From Myroides phaeus (GTDB taxonomy: Bacteria; Bacteroidota; Bacteroidia; Flavobacteriales; Flavobacteriaceae), in assembly GCF_900099675.1 (NCBI RefSeq), contig NZ_FNDQ01000026.1, forward strand, positions 1-35,517: a stretch of 35,517 nucleotides of DNA. Reading direction: 5' to 3'. Positions 8,688 through 18,848 of the stretch are shown one piece after another. The first letter of the stretch is position 1. Each line of letters opens with the position of its first letter. The position numbers and the translations under genes are program-made. Under the pieces are notes generated by a model. The model ran no database searches. It was not told the origin of the DNA and saw only the letters and a list, made by a program, of their open reading frames with translations.

Positions 8688-9305
8688 ATGTCTGGGTTAA
8701 TTGGTAAAAAAATCGGCATGACAAGTATTTTCGATGAAAACGGGAAAAACCTTCCTTGTACAGTAATCGAATTAGGTCCAAATGTCGTTACCCAAGTCAG
8801 AACCAATGAGGTTGACGGGTATGAAGCGTTACAACTTGGTTTCGATGACAAGACAGAGAAACATGCTACTAAAGCTGAGTTAGGTCACTTTAAGAAAGCT
8901 GGAACATCTGCTAAAAGAAAAGTTGTTGAAATCAAAGAATTCGAAGGTGATTACAAATTAGGTGATGTTATCACTGTTGATTTGTTCGCTGAAGGTGAAT
9001 TTGTAGACGTTCAAGGTGTGTCTAAAGGAAAAGGATTCCAAGGGGTTGTTAAACGTCACGGTTTCGGTGGAGTAGGTCAAGTTACTCACGGACAAAAGAA
9101 CCGTTTAAGAGCACCAGGATCTGTAGGAGCTTCTTCTTACCCATCAAGAGTATTCAAAGGAATGCGCATGGCGGGAAGAACTGGAGGAGTAAATGTAACA
9201 GTACAAAACCTTAGAGTTTTAAAAGTAGTTGCTGATAAAAATCTACTTGTTGTTAAAGGAGCTATTCCTGGACACAAAAACTCTTATGTAATCGTTCAGA
9301 AGTAA
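8688..9305 (+). CDS. rplC: 50S ribosomal protein L3
   Basis: Large-subunit assembly initiator whose extended loop reaches the peptidyl transferase centre. The 205-aa sequence opens with [19 protein letters not shown] and carries the long basic loop around [13 protein letters not shown] and [20 protein letters not shown], typical of this protein. Its TAA stop shares its last base with the rplD ATG (one-base overlap), which suggests translational coupling. The preceding hairpin could control it and the genes downstream. Confidence 0.98.
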   Translation: MSGLIGKKIGMTSIFDENGKNLPCTVIELGPNVVTQVRTNEVDGYEALQLGFDDKTEKHATKAELGHFKKAGTSAKRKVVEIKEFEGDYKLGDVITVDLFAEGEFVDVQGVSKGKGFQGVVKRHGFGGVGQVTHGQKNRLRAPGSVGASSYPSRVFKGMRMAGRTGGVNVTVQNLRVLKVVADKNLLVVKGAIPGHKNSYVIVQK

Positions 9306-9934
9306 TGGAAGTAAAAGTTTTAGATATCACAGGAAAAGATACTGGAAGAAAAGTTGAACTTTTAGATTCAGTATTCGGTATAGAACCAAACAATCACGCA
9401 GTATATCTTGATGTTAAACAATATTTAGCAAATCAAAGACAAGGTACTCATAAAGCTAAAGAAAGAGCTGAGATATCTGGTAGTACTCGTAAGATTAAAA
9501 AACAAAAAGGAACTGGTACAGCGAGAGCGGGAAGTATCAAGTCTCCAGTTTTCAGAGGAGGGGGAAGAATCTTCGGACCAAGACCAAGAAACTACTCTTT
9601 CAAATTAAACAAAAGTTTAAAACGTTTAGCGAGAAAATCTGCTTTCTCTATCATGATGAAAGAATCAAATTTAATCGTTGTTGAAGACTTTAATTTCGAA
9701 GCACCAAGTACTAAAAAATTCATTAACGTTTTGAATGCTTTAGGGTTGGAAAATAAAAAATCTCTATTTGTGTTGGGTGAATCAAATAATAATGTATATT
9801 TGTCATCACGCAATTTAGAGAAGTCTGCTGTTGTAACTAACTCAGAATTAAGCACTTACGCTGTTTTAAACGCAGGTAGTTTAGTGTTGACTGAAGGATC
9901 TGTAGCAGGAATTGTTGAAAATTTAAGTAAATAA
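9305..9934 (+). CDS. rplD: 50S ribosomal protein L4
   Basis: Large-subunit protein whose loop lines the exit tunnel; in E. coli it also represses its own operon. It is 209 aa. The tunnel loop is seen as the basic, glycine-rich stretch around residues 50-100 ([33 protein letters not shown]). The C-terminal globular half is complete. The start overlaps the rplC stop by one base. If autoregulation by L4 exists here, the hairpin before rplC is the obvious place to look, though nothing in the sequence proves it. Confidence 0.97.
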   Translation: MEVKVLDITGKDTGRKVELLDSVFGIEPNNHAVYLDVKQYLANQRQGTHKAKERAEISGSTRKIKKQKGTGTARAGSIKSPVFRGGGRIFGPRPRNYSFKLNKSLKRLARKSAFSIMMKESNLIVVEDFNFEAPSTKKFINVLNALGLENKKSLFVLGESNNNVYLSSRNLEKSAVVTNSELSTYAVLNAGSLVLTEGSVAGIVENLSK

Positions 9935-9941
9935 TAGGAAG

Positions 9942-10232
9942 ATGAGTGTTTTAATTAAGCCTATAATTACAGAAAAAATAACTAAAGACGGCGAAATTTT
10001 CGGCCGCTTTGGTTTTGTAGTTGATAGAAAAGCTAACAAAATTGAGATTAAAAAAGCTGTTGAGGCAGCTTATGGAGTTACTGTTGTTAGTGTAAATACT
10101 ATGAACTACGGTGCTGAGCGTTCTGTTAAGTACACTAAAAGTGGAATGATCAACGCTAAAACTAATGCTTATAAAAAAGCAATAGTTGAATTGAAAGAAG
10201 GAGAAAGTATAGACTTTTATTCAAATATCTAA
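9942..10232 (+). CDS. rplW: 50S ribosomal protein L23
   Basis: Exit-port protein of the large subunit and docking site for trigger factor and SRP. It is 96 aa, with the conserved opening LIKPIITEKIT and the alpha-beta region KANKIEIKKAVEAAYGVTV. It lies 7 nt after rplD and 10 nt before rplB, in the standard S10-cluster position. The length is that of an ordinary bacterial L23 with no extension. Confidence 0.97.
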   Translation: MSVLIKPIITEKITKDGEIFGRFGFVVDRKANKIEIKKAVEAAYGVTVVSVNTMNYGAERSVKYTKSGMINAKTNAYKKAIVELKEGESIDFYSNI

Positions 10233-10242
10233 TTAATAAGTA

Positions 10243-11067
10243 ATGTCAGTTAGAAAATTAAAACCTATTACCCCAGGTCAGCGTTTTAGAGTTGTAAATA
10301 GTTTTGACGCTATAACAACTGATAAGCCGGAGCGTAGTTTACTAGCACCGAAAAAAAAATCTGGAGGTAGAAATAGTCAAGGAAAAATGACCATGCGCTA
10401 CATGGGTGGTGGTCATAAGCAAAGATACCGTGTTGTAGATTTCAAAAGAACTAAAGCAGGTATCCCAGCTACTGTTAAGACAATCGAGTATGATCCAAAC
10501 AGATCAGCGTTCATTTCATTGATCGCTTATGCAGATGGAGCTAAATCATACATCATTGCTCAAAGCGGTATGAAAGTTGGACAAACTGTAGTTTCAGGAC
10601 CTGATGCTTCACCAGAAGTTGGAAATGCAATGACTTTAAAAACTATTCCATTAGGAACAGTTATTTCTTGTATCGAGTTACGCCCTGGACAAGGTGCTGT
10701 TATCGCTCGTTCAGCAGGAACTTTTGCTCAATTAGTTGCTAGAGATGGTAAATACGCTACAATTAAAATGCCTTCTGGAGAGATCCGTTTGATTTTATTA
10801 GAGTGTATGGCTACTATCGGAGCTGTTTCTAATCACGATCACCAATTAATCGTTTCAGGTAAAGCTGGTAGATCAAGATGGTTAGGAAGAAGACCTAGAA
10901 CTAGACCAGTAGCAATGAACCCAGTAGATCACCCAATGGGAGGTGGAGAAGGTCGTTCGTCAGGAGGACACCCACGTTCTAGAAATGGAATGCCTGCTAA
11001 AGGGTACAGAACTCGTTCTAAAGTTAAGGCGAGTAATAAGTATATCGTTGAACGTAGAAAGAAATAA
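10243..11067 (+). CDS. rplB: 50S ribosomal protein L2
   Basis: One of the largest 23S-binding proteins, required for subunit association and peptidyl transferase assembly. It is 274 aa, with an N-terminal OB-like part ([19 protein letters not shown]) and the C-terminal SH3-like part leading to [18 protein letters not shown]. The conserved histidine of the VDHP motif is present. The next-but-one position, often His in other bacteria (HPHGGG), is Met here. The gene is intact and closely linked on both sides. Confidence 0.98.
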   Translation: MSVRKLKPITPGQRFRVVNSFDAITTDKPERSLLAPKKKSGGRNSQGKMTMRYMGGGHKQRYRVVDFKRTKAGIPATVKTIEYDPNRSAFISLIAYADGAKSYIIAQSGMKVGQTVVSGPDASPEVGNAMTLKTIPLGTVISCIELRPGQGAVIARSAGTFAQLVARDGKYATIKMPSGEIRLILLECMATIGAVSNHDHQLIVSGKAGRSRWLGRRPRTRPVAMNPVDHPMGGGEGRSSGGHPRSRNGMPAKGYRTRSKVKASNKYIVERRKK

Positions 11068-11078
11068 AAGATTAAGAC

Positions 11079-11357
11079 ATGGCACGTTCGTTAAAAAAGG
11101 GACCTTATGTTCACTTCAAATTAGAGAAAAAGGTTCAACAAAATGTTGAAGCTGGTGGTAAAGGAGTTATCAAGACTTGGTCAAGAGCTTCTATGATTAC
11201 TCCAGACTTCGTTGGACAAACTATTGCAGTACATAATGGTCGTCAATTTGTTCCTGTGTATGTTACAGAGAACATGGTAGGACATAAATTAGGTGAGTTT
11301 TCGCCAACAAGATCTTTTAGAGGTCACGCTGGTGCAAAGAATAAAGGTAAAAAATAA
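11079..11357 (+). CDS. rpsS: 30S ribosomal protein S19
   Basis: Head protein of the small subunit that contacts the A-site finger and binds with S13. It is 92 aa, opening [19 protein letters not shown] and carrying the hallmark [20 protein letters not shown] near the C-terminus. It is separated from rplB by 11 nt and from rplV by 9 nt. It shows no unusual insertion or truncation. Confidence 0.98.
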   Translation: MARSLKKGPYVHFKLEKKVQQNVEAGGKGVIKTWSRASMITPDFVGQTIAVHNGRQFVPVYVTENMVGHKLGEFSPTRSFRGHAGAKNKGKK

Positions 11358-11366
11358 TAAGAAGCT

Positions 11367-11777
11367 ATGGGAGTTCGTAAAAGAGAAAGAGCAGAGCAAG
11401 TTAAAGAAGCTAATAAGCAAGTTGCTTTTGCTAAGCTAAACAATTGCCCTACTTCTCCTAGAAAAATGCGCTTAGTTGCGGATTTAGTAAGAGGTCAGAA
11501 AGTAGAAAAAGCTCTAAATATATTAAGATTCAGTTCAAAAGAAGCTTCTCGTAAATTAGAGAAATTACTTTTGTCTGCTATTGCAAACTGGCAAGCGAAA
11601 AACAGTGATTCAAACATTGAAGAAGCTGGATTGATCGTTAAAGAAATCAGAGTTGATGGTGGTATGATGTTGAAAAGACTTCGTCCAGCACCTCAAGGAA
11701 GAGCACACAGAATCAGAAAACGTTCTAATCACGTTACAATCGTATTAGGATCTAATAATAACACACAAAGCAATTAG
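11367..11777 (+). CDS. rplV: 50S ribosomal protein L22
   Basis: Exit-tunnel protein whose beta-hairpin narrows the tunnel with L4 and which is a known site of macrolide-resistance changes in other species. It is 136 aa. A basic N-terminal extension of about 20 residues precedes the standard core ([19 protein letters not shown]). The beta-hairpin tip region ([23 protein letters not shown]) looks like wild type. It is followed 8 nt later by rpsC. Confidence 0.97.
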   Translation: MGVRKRERAEQVKEANKQVAFAKLNNCPTSPRKMRLVADLVRGQKVEKALNILRFSSKEASRKLEKLLLSAIANWQAKNSDSNIEEAGLIVKEIRVDGGMMLKRLRPAPQGRAHRIRKRSNHVTIVLGSNNNTQSN

Positions 11778-11785
11778 TAAACAGT

Positions 11786-12505
11786 ATGGGACAAAAAACT
11801 AATCCAATCGGGAATCGTCTTGGTATTATCAGAGGATGGGACTCAAACTGGTATGGTGGAAACGACTACGGTGATAAAATCGCTGAAGATCACAAAATCA
11901 GAAAGTACATCCATGCTCGTTTATCAAAAGCTAGTGTATCTAAAGTAATCATTGAGAGAACTTTGAAACTTGTAACCGTTACTATCACTACTGCTAGACC
12001 TGGTATCATTATCGGAAAAGGTGGACAAGAGGTAGACAAGTTAAAAGAAGAATTGAAAAAGATTACTGATAAGGAAGTTCAAATCAACATCTTTGAAATT
12101 AAACGTCCTGAGATTGATGGATATTTAGTGGCTGCTAGTATCGCTCGTCAAATCGAAAACAGAATTTCTTACCGTAGAGCTATCCGTATGGCTATGGCTG
12201 CAGCGATGAGAATGAATGCAGAAGGAATCAAAGTTATGATTTCTGGTCGTTTAAACGGAGCTGAAATGGCACGTTCTGAAACATTCAAAGAGGGAAGAAT
12301 TCCATTATCAACTTTCAGAGCTGATATTGATTATGCACTTGCAGAAGCTCACACTACTTACGGTAGAATGGGAATCAAAGTGTGGATCATGAAAGGTGAA
12401 GTTTACGGTAAAAGAGATCTTTCTCCGTTAGCTGGTATGGATAAAAAACAATCCAAATCATCAGGGTCTCCAAAAGGTAAATCTAACCCACGCAAAAGAA
12501 AGTAA
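11786..12505 (+). CDS. rpsC: 30S ribosomal protein S3
   Basis: Protein of the mRNA entry site, with helicase-related contacts to incoming mRNA. It is 239 aa. The type II KH domain is recognised by GIIIGKGG (residues 73-80), and the C-terminal S3 domain by [18 protein letters not shown] and the [20 protein letters not shown] segment. It ends in a basic serine- and lysine-rich tail ([19 protein letters not shown]). A 1-nt to 18-nt spacing pattern around it supports cotranscription with rplV and rplP. Confidence 0.98.
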   Translation: MGQKTNPIGNRLGIIRGWDSNWYGGNDYGDKIAEDHKIRKYIHARLSKASVSKVIIERTLKLVTVTITTARPGIIIGKGGQEVDKLKEELKKITDKEVQINIFEIKRPEIDGYLVAASIARQIENRISYRRAIRMAMAAAMRMNAEGIKVMISGRLNGAEMARSETFKEGRIPLSTFRADIDYALAEAHTTYGRMGIKVWIMKGEVYGKRDLSPLAGMDKKQSKSSGSPKGKSNPRKRK

Positions 12506-12523
12506 TTTTTAAACTGAAGAAAA

Positions 12524-12943
12524 ATGTTACAGCCTAAAAGAACAAAATACCGTAAGGTACAGAAAGGTAAAATGAAAGGGATTTCTCAAAGAGGGCATGA
12601 ACTTTCAAATGGTATGTTTGGAATCAAATCTATGGACTCTGCATTTATTACTTCACGTCAAATCGAGGCAGCGCGTATCGCTGCTACTCGTTTTATGAAA
12701 CGTGAAGGGCAGTTATGGATTAAAATTTTCCCAGACAAACCGATCACTAAGAAACCTCTCGAAGTACGTATGGGTAAAGGTAAAGGTGCAGTAGAATACT
12801 GGGTTGCTGTGGTAAAACCAGGAAGAATCATGTTCGAAGTTGGTGGAGTGCCAATTTCAGTAGCTAAAGAAGCGTTGCGTCTTGCAGCTCAAAAACTTCC
12901 TGTAAAAACTAAATTTGTAATTGCTAGAGATTTCGAAGCATAA
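12524..12943 (+). CDS. rplP: 50S ribosomal protein L16
   Basis: Large-subunit protein near the A-site tRNA elbow and the peptidyl transferase centre. It is 139 aa, with the typical basic N-terminus [19 protein letters not shown] and the signature [19 protein letters not shown]. The conserved core continues to [11 protein letters not shown] at the C-terminus. It is an intact member of the S10 cluster between rpsC (18-nt gap) and rpmC (12-nt gap). Confidence 0.98.
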   Translation: MLQPKRTKYRKVQKGKMKGISQRGHELSNGMFGIKSMDSAFITSRQIEAARIAATRFMKREGQLWIKIFPDKPITKKPLEVRMGKGKGAVEYWVAVVKPGRIMFEVGGVPISVAKEALRLAAQKLPVKTKFVIARDFEA

Positions 12944-12955
12944 TAAAATTTTATC

Positions 12956-13147
12956 ATGAAACAATCAGAAATAGTAAATCTATCTGTAGCTGAATTACAA
13001 GATCAACTAAACCAGTTGACTAGCACATATAACAGCTTAAAGTCTTCTCATGCAGTTTCTCCAATCGAGAATCCTCTTCAAATTAAATCAATTAGAAGAA
13101 GTATTGCAAGAGTTAAAACTGAACTAAGCAAAAGAGAGTTACAATAA
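12956..13147 (+). CDS. rpmC: 50S ribosomal protein L29
   Basis: Small two-helix protein at the exit-tunnel rim next to L23. It is 63 aa and keeps the family pattern [19 protein letters not shown] and the C-terminal [19 protein letters not shown]. The position between rplP and rpsQ is the universal one. The next gene starts 17 nt downstream. Confidence 0.96.
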   Translation: MKQSEIVNLSVAELQDQLNQLTSTYNSLKSSHAVSPIENPLQIKSIRRSIARVKTELSKRELQ

Positions 13148-13164
13148 TTGTATTTTGCCGAAAG

Positions 13165-13422
13165 ATGGAAAATAGAAAATTAAGAAAAGAAAGAATAGGT
13201 GTTGTTACTAGCAACAAAATGGAGAAATCTATCGTTGTAGCTGAAGTAAAAAGAGTAAAACACCCATTATATGGTAAGTTCGTGTTGAAAACGAAGAAAT
13301 ACGTTGCACACGACGAAACAAATGACTGCAACATTGGAGATACAGTTAAGATTATGGAGACTCGTCCAGTATCTAAATCTAAATGTTGGAGATTAGTTGA
13401 AATCATTGAAAGAGCGAAATAA
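13165..13422 (+). CDS. rpsQ: 30S ribosomal protein S17
   Basis: OB-fold protein and primary binder of the 16S 5' domain. It is 85 aa with the characteristic [19 protein letters not shown] opening and [20 protein letters not shown] middle. It is spaced only 2 nt from rplN, so the two are probably translationally coupled. There is no unusual feature. Confidence 0.97.
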   Translation: MENRKLRKERIGVVTSNKMEKSIVVAEVKRVKHPLYGKFVLKTKKYVAHDETNDCNIGDTVKIMETRPVSKSKCWRLVEIIERAK

Positions 13423-13424
13423 TT

Positions 13425-13793
13425 ATGGTACAACAAGAATCTAGACTTAAAGTAGCAGATAACACTGGAGCAAAAGAAGTTTTGACTATCCGTGTTTTAG
13501 GAGGAACGAAACGTCGTTATGCCTCTGTAGGTGATAAAATTGTAGTTTCTATTAAAGAAGCAACTCCAAACGGAAGCGTTAAAAAAGGAGCTGTTTCAAC
13601 TGCAGTAGTTGTGCGTACCAAAAAAGAAGTGAGAAGAGCTGATGGATCTTACATCAGATTCGATGATAACGCTTGTGTATTATTGAATGCTGCAGGTGAG
13701 ATGAAAGGAACTCGTGTTTTTGGTCCAGTAGCAAGAGAACTTCGTGAAAGACAATTCATGAAAATTGTATCATTAGCACCTGAGGTGTTGTAA
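13425..13793 (+). CDS. rplN: 50S ribosomal protein L14
   Basis: Large-subunit interface protein that forms bridge B8 and contacts L19. It is 122 aa, exactly the standard length, opening [19 protein letters not shown] and containing [19 protein letters not shown] and the terminal [12 protein letters not shown]. Tightly packed: 2 nt after rpsQ and 12 nt before rplX. Confidence 0.98.
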   Translation: MVQQESRLKVADNTGAKEVLTIRVLGGTKRRYASVGDKIVVSIKEATPNGSVKKGAVSTAVVVRTKKEVRRADGSYIRFDDNACVLLNAAGEMKGTRVFGPVARELRERQFMKIVSLAPEVL

Positions 13794-13805
13794 TTCGTTC
13801 TAAAC

Positions 13806-14120
13806 ATGATTAAGCTAAAGATAAAAACAGGAGATACAGTACGAGTTATCGCTGGAGATCACAAAGGATCAGAAGGTAAAATCGTACGTGTATTACGTGA
13901 AAAGAACAAAGCTATTGTTGAAGGAGTTAACATGATTTCAAAACATGTTAAGCCAAGTGCTTCTAACCCTCAAGGTGGAATTGTTAAAAAAGAAGCTCCG
14001 ATTCATATCTCTAACTTAGCGATCGTTGATCCTAAGACTAATGAAGTTACTAAAGTAGCTATCAAAGAAGAGAATGGAAAAAATGTAAGAGTTTCTAAAA
14101 AATCAAATCAAGTATTATAG
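13806..14120 (+). CDS. rplX: 50S ribosomal protein L24
   Basis: Assembly-initiator protein of the large subunit. It is 104 aa. The N-terminal KOW motif is visible in [19 protein letters not shown], followed by the family segment [14 protein letters not shown] and a [14 protein letters not shown] stretch. Two nucleotides separate it from rplE. The first gene pairs of the spc cluster (rplN-rplX-rplE-rpsN) are in the conserved order. Confidence 0.98.
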   Translation: MIKLKIKTGDTVRVIAGDHKGSEGKIVRVLREKNKAIVEGVNMISKHVKPSASNPQGGIVKKEAPIHISNLAIVDPKTNEVTKVAIKEENGKNVRVSKKSNQVL

Positions 14121-14122
14121 TT

Positions 14123-14674
14123 ATGGCTTATATACCAAGACTTAAAGAAGAATATAAAAGCAGAGTTATCTCTGCTCTTACTGAGGAATTCGGTTATAAA
14201 AACGTAATGCAAGTTCCTAAACTTGAGAAAATCGTTGTTAGCCGTGGAGTTGGTGCTGCTGTTTCTGACAAAAAATTAGTTGATTACGCTGTTGAGGAGT
14301 TAACTAAAATCACAGGACAGAAAGCAGTTGCGACAATTTCTAAGAAAGACGTTGCTTCTTTCAAATTAAGAAAAGGAATGCCAATTGGGGCAAAAGTAAC
14401 GTTACGTGGAGAGAAAATGTACGAGTTTTTAGACCGTTTAGTTACTTCAGCTTTACCACGAGTTAGAGATTTTTCTGGTATTAAATCTGATGGATTTGAC
14501 GGAAGAGGAAATTATAACTTAGGAGTTACTGAGCAAATCATTTTCCCTGAAATCAACATCGATAAAGTAAACAAAATCGCTGGTTTTGATATCACTTTCG
14601 TTACATCTGCTAATACAGATAAAGAAGCGAAATCTTTACTTGCTGAATTAGGATTACCTTTTAAAAAGAATTAA
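14123..14674 (+). CDS. rplE: 50S ribosomal protein L5
   Basis: 5S-rRNA-binding protein that, with L18, docks the central protuberance and contacts P-site tRNA. It is 183 aa, with [40 protein letters not shown] (residues about 75-95) and the C-terminal [15 protein letters not shown]. It is only 2 nt from each neighbour, which suggests tight translational coupling with rplX and rpsN. Confidence 0.98.
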   Translation: MAYIPRLKEEYKSRVISALTEEFGYKNVMQVPKLEKIVVSRGVGAAVSDKKLVDYAVEELTKITGQKAVATISKKDVASFKLRKGMPIGAKVTLRGEKMYEFLDRLVTSALPRVRDFSGIKSDGFDGRGNYNLGVTEQIIFPEINIDKVNKIAGFDITFVTSANTDKEAKSLLAELGLPFKKN

Positions 14675-14676
14675 GT

Positions 14677-14946
14677 ATGGCTAAAGAATCAATGAAAGCC
14701 CGTGAGGTTAAAAGACAGGCATTAGTAGATAAATATGCTGCTAAAAGAAAAGCTCTTTTAGAGGCAGGTGACTACGAAGGATTACAACTGTTACCTAAAA
14801 ATGCTTCACCAGTACGTTTACACAACAGATGTAAATTGACAGGTAGACCAAGAGGGTATATGCGTCAATTCGGTATTTCTCGTGTTACTTTCCGTGAGAT
14901 GGCAAACAATGGGTTAATACCTGGTGTTAAAAAGGCAAGTTGGTAA
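14677..14946 (+). CDS. rpsN: 30S ribosomal protein S14 (long, zinc-free type)
   Basis: Late-assembling 30S head protein. The 89-aa length and the absence of the CxxC-x(n)-CxxC pattern mark the long, zinc-independent form; the only cysteine is in [14 protein letters not shown]. The C-terminal [17 protein letters not shown] is the standard end. It lies 2 nt after rplE and 22 nt before rpsH. Confidence 0.97.
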   Translation: MAKESMKAREVKRQALVDKYAAKRKALLEAGDYEGLQLLPKNASPVRLHNRCKLTGRPRGYMRQFGISRVTFREMANNGLIPGVKKASW

Positions 14947-14968
14947 TTAAGATTTAAAGGTAAAAACA

Positions 14969-15367
14969 ATGTATACAGATCCAATAGCAGATTTCCTTAC
15001 AAGAGTTAGAAACGCTGTTAGAGCAAACCACAAAGTGGTTGAAATCCCAGCATCTAATTTCAAAAAAGAAATCACAAAAATTTTATTCGATCAAGGATAT
15101 ATCTTAAGCTATAAATTTGATGACAGTACAGTTCAAGGTACAATCAAAATAGCTCTTAAATATGATAAAGACACGAAAGAGTCTGTAATTAGAGATATCC
15201 AAAGAATTAGTAAACCAGGTTTGCGTAAATACGCTTCTGCAACAGACCTTCCAAGAATCTTAAATGGTTTAGGAATCGCTATCGTGTCAACTTCAAGAGG
15301 ATTGATGACAGGAAAACAAGCGAAACAATTAAACGTTGGTGGAGAAGTAGTTTGTTACGTATACTAA
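14969..15367 (+). CDS. rpsH: 30S ribosomal protein S8
   Basis: Central-domain primary binding protein of 16S rRNA; in E. coli it represses the spc operon. It is 132 aa, opening [19 protein letters not shown] and ending in the strongly conserved [20 protein letters not shown] and EVVCYVY. No obvious S8-binding copy in the mRNA is identified here, so autoregulation is not claimed. Confidence 0.98.
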   Translation: MYTDPIADFLTRVRNAVRANHKVVEIPASNFKKEITKILFDQGYILSYKFDDSTVQGTIKIALKYDKDTKESVIRDIQRISKPGLRKYASATDLPRILNGLGIAIVSTSRGLMTGKQAKQLNVGGEVVCYVY

Positions 15368-15384
15368 TTTAAAAAGACTAAGAG

Positions 15385-15927
15385 ATGTCAAGAATAGGAA
15401 AAAGTCCAATAGCAATTCCTGCTGGTGTAACTGTAACAGTTAACGAAGGAGAAGTTGTTGTAAAAGGTAAATTAGGAGAACTTACTCAGGAATTTAATAC
15501 AGTTAGTGTTAAAGTTGAAGAAAATCAAGTTATTGTTGAGCGTTCTTCTGATGCAAAAGAAGAAAGAGCTAAACACGGATTATACCGTAGTTTAATTAAT
15601 AACATGATCACTGGTGTTTCTGAAGGATTTACTATCAGTTTAGAATTGGTTGGGGTAGGATATCGTGCTTCTAATCAAGGACAAAAATTAGATTTAGCTT
15701 TAGGATTCTCTCACAATATTGTGTTGAATGTTGCGCCAGAAGTTAGTGTGGAGACTATATCTGAAAAAGGTAAAAACCCTATCATTAAATTAACTTCATT
15801 TGACAAACAATTAGTTGGTCAAGTTGCAGCTAAAATCCGTTCATACCGTAAACCAGAACCTTACAAAGGTAAAGGTATCAAGTTTGTGGGTGAAGAGTTA
15901 AGAAGAAAAGCAGGTAAATCAGCTTAA
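15385..15927 (+). CDS. rplF: 50S ribosomal protein L6
   Basis: Large-subunit protein near the sarcin-ricin loop and factor-binding site. It is 180 aa, built of two related alpha-beta domains: [20 protein letters not shown] at the start and the second domain with [20 protein letters not shown] and the terminal [20 protein letters not shown]. It is intact and in the standard place between rpsH and rplR. Confidence 0.98.
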   Translation: MSRIGKSPIAIPAGVTVTVNEGEVVVKGKLGELTQEFNTVSVKVEENQVIVERSSDAKEERAKHGLYRSLINNMITGVSEGFTISLELVGVGYRASNQGQKLDLALGFSHNIVLNVAPEVSVETISEKGKNPIIKLTSFDKQLVGQVAAKIRSYRKPEPYKGKGIKFVGEELRRKAGKSA

Positions 15928-15938
15928 AAATTAAGACT

Positions 15939-16289
15939 ATGTCATTAACAAAATCTGAGAGAAGACAACGTATAAAATTCAGAATCAGAAAGACAGTTAG
16001 CGGTACTCCTGCTCAACCAAGACTTTCTGTTTTCAGAAGTAATAAAGAAATCTATGCACAAGTTATAGATGACGTGAATGGAGTAACTCTAGCTGCAGCA
16101 TCTTCAAGAGAAGCAGGTATAACAAGAGGAACCAATATTGAAACTGCTGCATCGGTTGGGAAACTAATTGCAGAGAAGGCTTTAAAAGCTGGGGTTGAAA
16201 CTGTATCTTTTGATAGAGGCGGTTATTTATACCACGGACGTGTTAAATCATTAGCAGAAGGAGCTAGAGAAGCTGGATTAAAATTCTAA
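15939..16289 (+). CDS. rplR: 50S ribosomal protein L18
   Basis: 5S-rRNA-binding protein of the central protuberance. It is 116 aa, with [19 protein letters not shown] and the C-terminal signature [20 protein letters not shown], followed by EAGLKF. The basic N-terminal tail ([14 protein letters not shown]) is the normal RNA-binding arm. The start of rpsE is 6 nt downstream. Confidence 0.97.
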   Translation: MSLTKSERRQRIKFRIRKTVSGTPAQPRLSVFRSNKEIYAQVIDDVNGVTLAAASSREAGITRGTNIETAASVGKLIAEKALKAGVETVSFDRGGYLYHGRVKSLAEGAREAGLKF

Positions 16290-16295
16290 TTAGTT

Positions 16296-16820
16296 ATGTA
16301 TCAAAATTATAAAAACGTAGAATTTGTAAAACCAACTGGTCTTGATTTAAAAGATCGTTTGGTTAGTGTAAATCGTGTTACCAAAGTAACTAAAGGGGGA
16401 AGAGCTTTTGGATTCTCAGCTGTAGTTGTTGTAGGTGATGAAAACGGTGTAGTGGGTCATGGTTTGGGTAAATCAAAAGACGTTTCTGAAGCAATCGCTA
16501 AAGCAGTAGAGGATGCTAAGAAAAATCTAGTTAGAATTCCTTTAAACGGACATACTATTCCTCACGAACAAAAAGGAAAATTTAGTGGAGCTAGAGTTCT
16601 ATTGATGCCTGCATCTTTAGGTACTGGAGTTATCGCTGGAGGTTCTGTAAGATCGGTTGTGGAATCTGTAGGAATCACGGATTTATTATCTAAATCTCAA
16701 GGTTCTTCTAACCCACATAACGTGGTGAAAGCTACTTTCGATGCTTTATTACGCCTAAGAAGTGCTTCTACAGTTGCAAAACAAAGAGGAATTTCTTTAG
16801 AAAAAGTATTTAAAGGTTAA
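16296..16820 (+). CDS. rpsE: 30S ribosomal protein S5
   Basis: Protein of the mRNA entry tunnel and decoding fidelity. It is 174 aa. The N-terminal dsRBD-like domain shows [20 protein letters not shown] and [20 protein letters not shown], and the C-terminal domain has [20 protein letters not shown]. The glycine-rich GGRAFGF loop, where spectinomycin-resistance changes map in other species, looks unmodified. It lies 12 nt before rpmD. Confidence 0.98.
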   Translation: MYQNYKNVEFVKPTGLDLKDRLVSVNRVTKVTKGGRAFGFSAVVVVGDENGVVGHGLGKSKDVSEAIAKAVEDAKKNLVRIPLNGHTIPHEQKGKFSGARVLLMPASLGTGVIAGGSVRSVVESVGITDLLSKSQGSSNPHNVVKATFDALLRLRSASTVAKQRGISLEKVFKG

Positions 16821-16832
16821 TTTGAAAGAATT

Positions 16833-17015
16833 ATGTCAAAGATTAAAGTAAAACAAGTAAGAAGCCAAATTAATTGTCCTCTTAATCAAAAGAGAACATT
16901 AGAGGCTTTAGGACTTCGTAAAATGGGACAGGTAGTAGAACATGAGTCTACATCTGCTATTTTAGGAATGGTAAATAAAGTTCAACACTTAGTTTCTGTA
17001 GAAGAAATTAAATAA
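16833..17015 (+). CDS. rpmD: 50S ribosomal protein L30
   Basis: Small large-subunit protein of 60 aa, with the family core KVKQVRSQINCPLNQKRTLE and ALGLRKMGQVVEHESTSAIL. It is the short bacterial form. It lies between rpsE (12 nt) and rplO (11 nt), the universal spc-cluster position. Confidence 0.96.
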   Translation: MSKIKVKQVRSQINCPLNQKRTLEALGLRKMGQVVEHESTSAILGMVNKVQHLVSVEEIK

Positions 17016-17026
17016 TATTGTAAAGT

Positions 17027-17479
17027 ATGAATTTAAGTAATTTACAACCAGCTAACGGTTCAGTACACAACCAAAACAAACGTGTTGGTCGTGGTGAAGG
17101 TTCTGGAAAAGGAGGAACTTCTACAAAAGGACATAAAGGAGCTAAATCACGTTCAGGATATTCTAAAAAGATCGGATTTGAAGGAGGGCAAATGCCACTT
17201 CAAAGACGTGTTCCTAAATTTGGTTTCAAAAATATCAATAGAGTAGAGTATGATGTTATTAACTTAGAGAAATTACAGTCTTTAGTTGATAGCGGAGTAA
17301 TTACAGATACTGTTGATTTTGCTCTTTTAGTTGAGTTAGGATTAACTTCTAAGAATAGTTTGGTTAAGGTTTTAGGGCGTGGAGAAATCAAAGCAAAATT
17401 GAAAGTTTCTGCACACAAGTTTTCAGCATCTGCTATTGAAGCAATCGAGGCAGCTGGAGGAGAAATTGTAAAGTTATAA
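17027..17479 (+). CDS. rplO: 50S ribosomal protein L15
   Basis: Late-assembling large-subunit protein. It is 150 aa. The glycine- and basic-rich N-terminus (VGRGEGSGKGGTSTKGHKGA, then SRSGYSKKIGFEGGQMPLQR) that threads through 23S rRNA is clear, followed by a globular C-terminal domain ending AIEAAGGEIVKL. secY follows after 16 nt, the usual coupling of this gene with the translocase gene. Confidence 0.97.
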   Translation: MNLSNLQPANGSVHNQNKRVGRGEGSGKGGTSTKGHKGAKSRSGYSKKIGFEGGQMPLQRRVPKFGFKNINRVEYDVINLEKLQSLVDSGVITDTVDFALLVELGLTSKNSLVKVLGRGEIKAKLKVSAHKFSASAIEAIEAAGGEIVKL

Positions 17480-17495
17480 AATCTTAATAAACAAG

Positions 17496-18842
17496 ATGAA
17501 GAAGTTTTTTGAAACATTAGCCAGTATTTGGAAAATAGAGGAGTTGAAGAACAAAATCTTGATAACATTGGGATTATTACTTGTGTACCGTTTTGGTACA
17601 CAAGTAACCCTTCCAGGTATTGACGCAACGAAATTGCAAGCTTTAACAGAGCAAACTGACCAAGGTATTGGTTGGTTGATTAATGTTTTTACAGGTGGTG
17701 CATTTTCGCAAGCATCTGTATTTGCATTAGGTATTATGCCTTATATTTCTGCTTCCATTGTTGTTCAGTTGATGGGAATTGCGGTTCCTTATCTTCAGAA
17801 ACTCCAAAATGATGGGGAAAGCGGTAGAAAGAAAATGAACCAGATAACAAGATGGTTAACTATTGGTATTACTTTATTACAAGGACCTAGCTATATCTAT
17901 AACTTGTATGTCCAACTACCATCAGATGCATTTTTGTTAGGTTTCAATTCTTTCTCATTCTTGTTTTCTTCAGTAATTATACTAGTTACCGGAACTATTT
18001 TTGCAATGTGGTTAGGTGAGAAAATTACTGATAAAGGTATTGGAAATGGTATTTCATTATTGATTATGGTTGGTATTATTGCAAGACTTCCAATGTCTTT
18101 CATCCAAGAATTCCAATCAAGAATTACAGATAATAATGGAGGACCAATGTTGGTGGTTATAGAAGTAATTTTATGGTTGTTAATCATTGTTGCTTGTATC
18201 TATTTAACTCTTGCAGTGAGACGTATACCGGTTCAATATGCAAGAAGAAGTGCTTCGGGGACTTATGATCAATCTATGTTAGGCGGTAATCGTCAGTGGA
18301 TCCCTTTAAAGCTAAATGCTTCAGGAGTTATGCCGATCATTTTTGCACAAGCAATTATGTTCGTGCCAGCAGCAGTTGCTGGTTTATCAACTTCTGATAC
18401 TGCTAAATCAATCAGTTCTACATTCCATAATGTGTTCGGATGGCAGTATAATTTACTTTTTGCTTTATTAATCATAATTTTTACGTACTTTTACACCGCA
18501 ATTACAGTACCTACTAATAAAATGGCAGACGATCTAAAGAGAAGTGGTGGTTTTATTCCTGGTGTTAAGCCTGGTTCTGACACAGCTGACTACTTAGATA
18601 GAATTATGTCGTTAATTACATTCCCAGGGTCTCTTTATCTGGCTTTGATAGCAATATTTCCTGCTATTGTAGTTAGTTTATTAGGAGTTCAACAAGGTTG
18701 GGCAATGTTTTACGGTGGAACGTCGTTATTGATTATGGTTAGTGTTGTAATCGATACAATACAACAAGTTAATTCATACTTGCTGAATAAACAGTATGAT
18801 GGTATGATGACGAGTGGTAAAAATAGGAAAGCAATAGCTTAA
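17496..18842 (+). CDS. secY: Preprotein translocase subunit SecY
   Basis: Channel-forming subunit of the SecYEG translocon in the inner membrane. It is 448 aa with about ten hydrophobic segments. Family landmarks are LPGIDATKLQ near residue 40, GIMPYISASIVVQLM in TM2, GERITDKGIGNG-like GEKITDKGIGNGISL near 170-185, and the cytoplasmic loop MADDLKRSGGFIPGVKPG near 345-362. It is placed between rplO and infA as in most bacteria and is cotranscribed with the ribosomal genes. Confidence 0.97.
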   Translation: MKKFFETLASIWKIEELKNKILITLGLLLVYRFGTQVTLPGIDATKLQALTEQTDQGIGWLINVFTGGAFSQASVFALGIMPYISASIVVQLMGIAVPYLQKLQNDGESGRKKMNQITRWLTIGITLLQGPSYIYNLYVQLPSDAFLLGFNSFSFLFSSVIILVTGTIFAMWLGEKITDKGIGNGISLLIMVGIIARLPMSFIQEFQSRITDNNGGPMLVVIEVILWLLIIVACIYLTLAVRRIPVQYARRSASGTYDQSMLGGNRQWIPLKLNASGVMPIIFAQAIMFVPAAVAGLSTSDTAKSISSTFHNVFGWQYNLLFALLIIIFTYFYTAITVPTNKMADDLKRSGGFIPGVKPGSDTADYLDRIMSLITFPGSLYLALIAIFPAIVVSLLGVQQGWAMFYGGTSLLIMVSVVIDTIQQVNSYLLNKQYDGMMTSGKNRKAIA

Positions 18843-18848
18843 TTTTTT

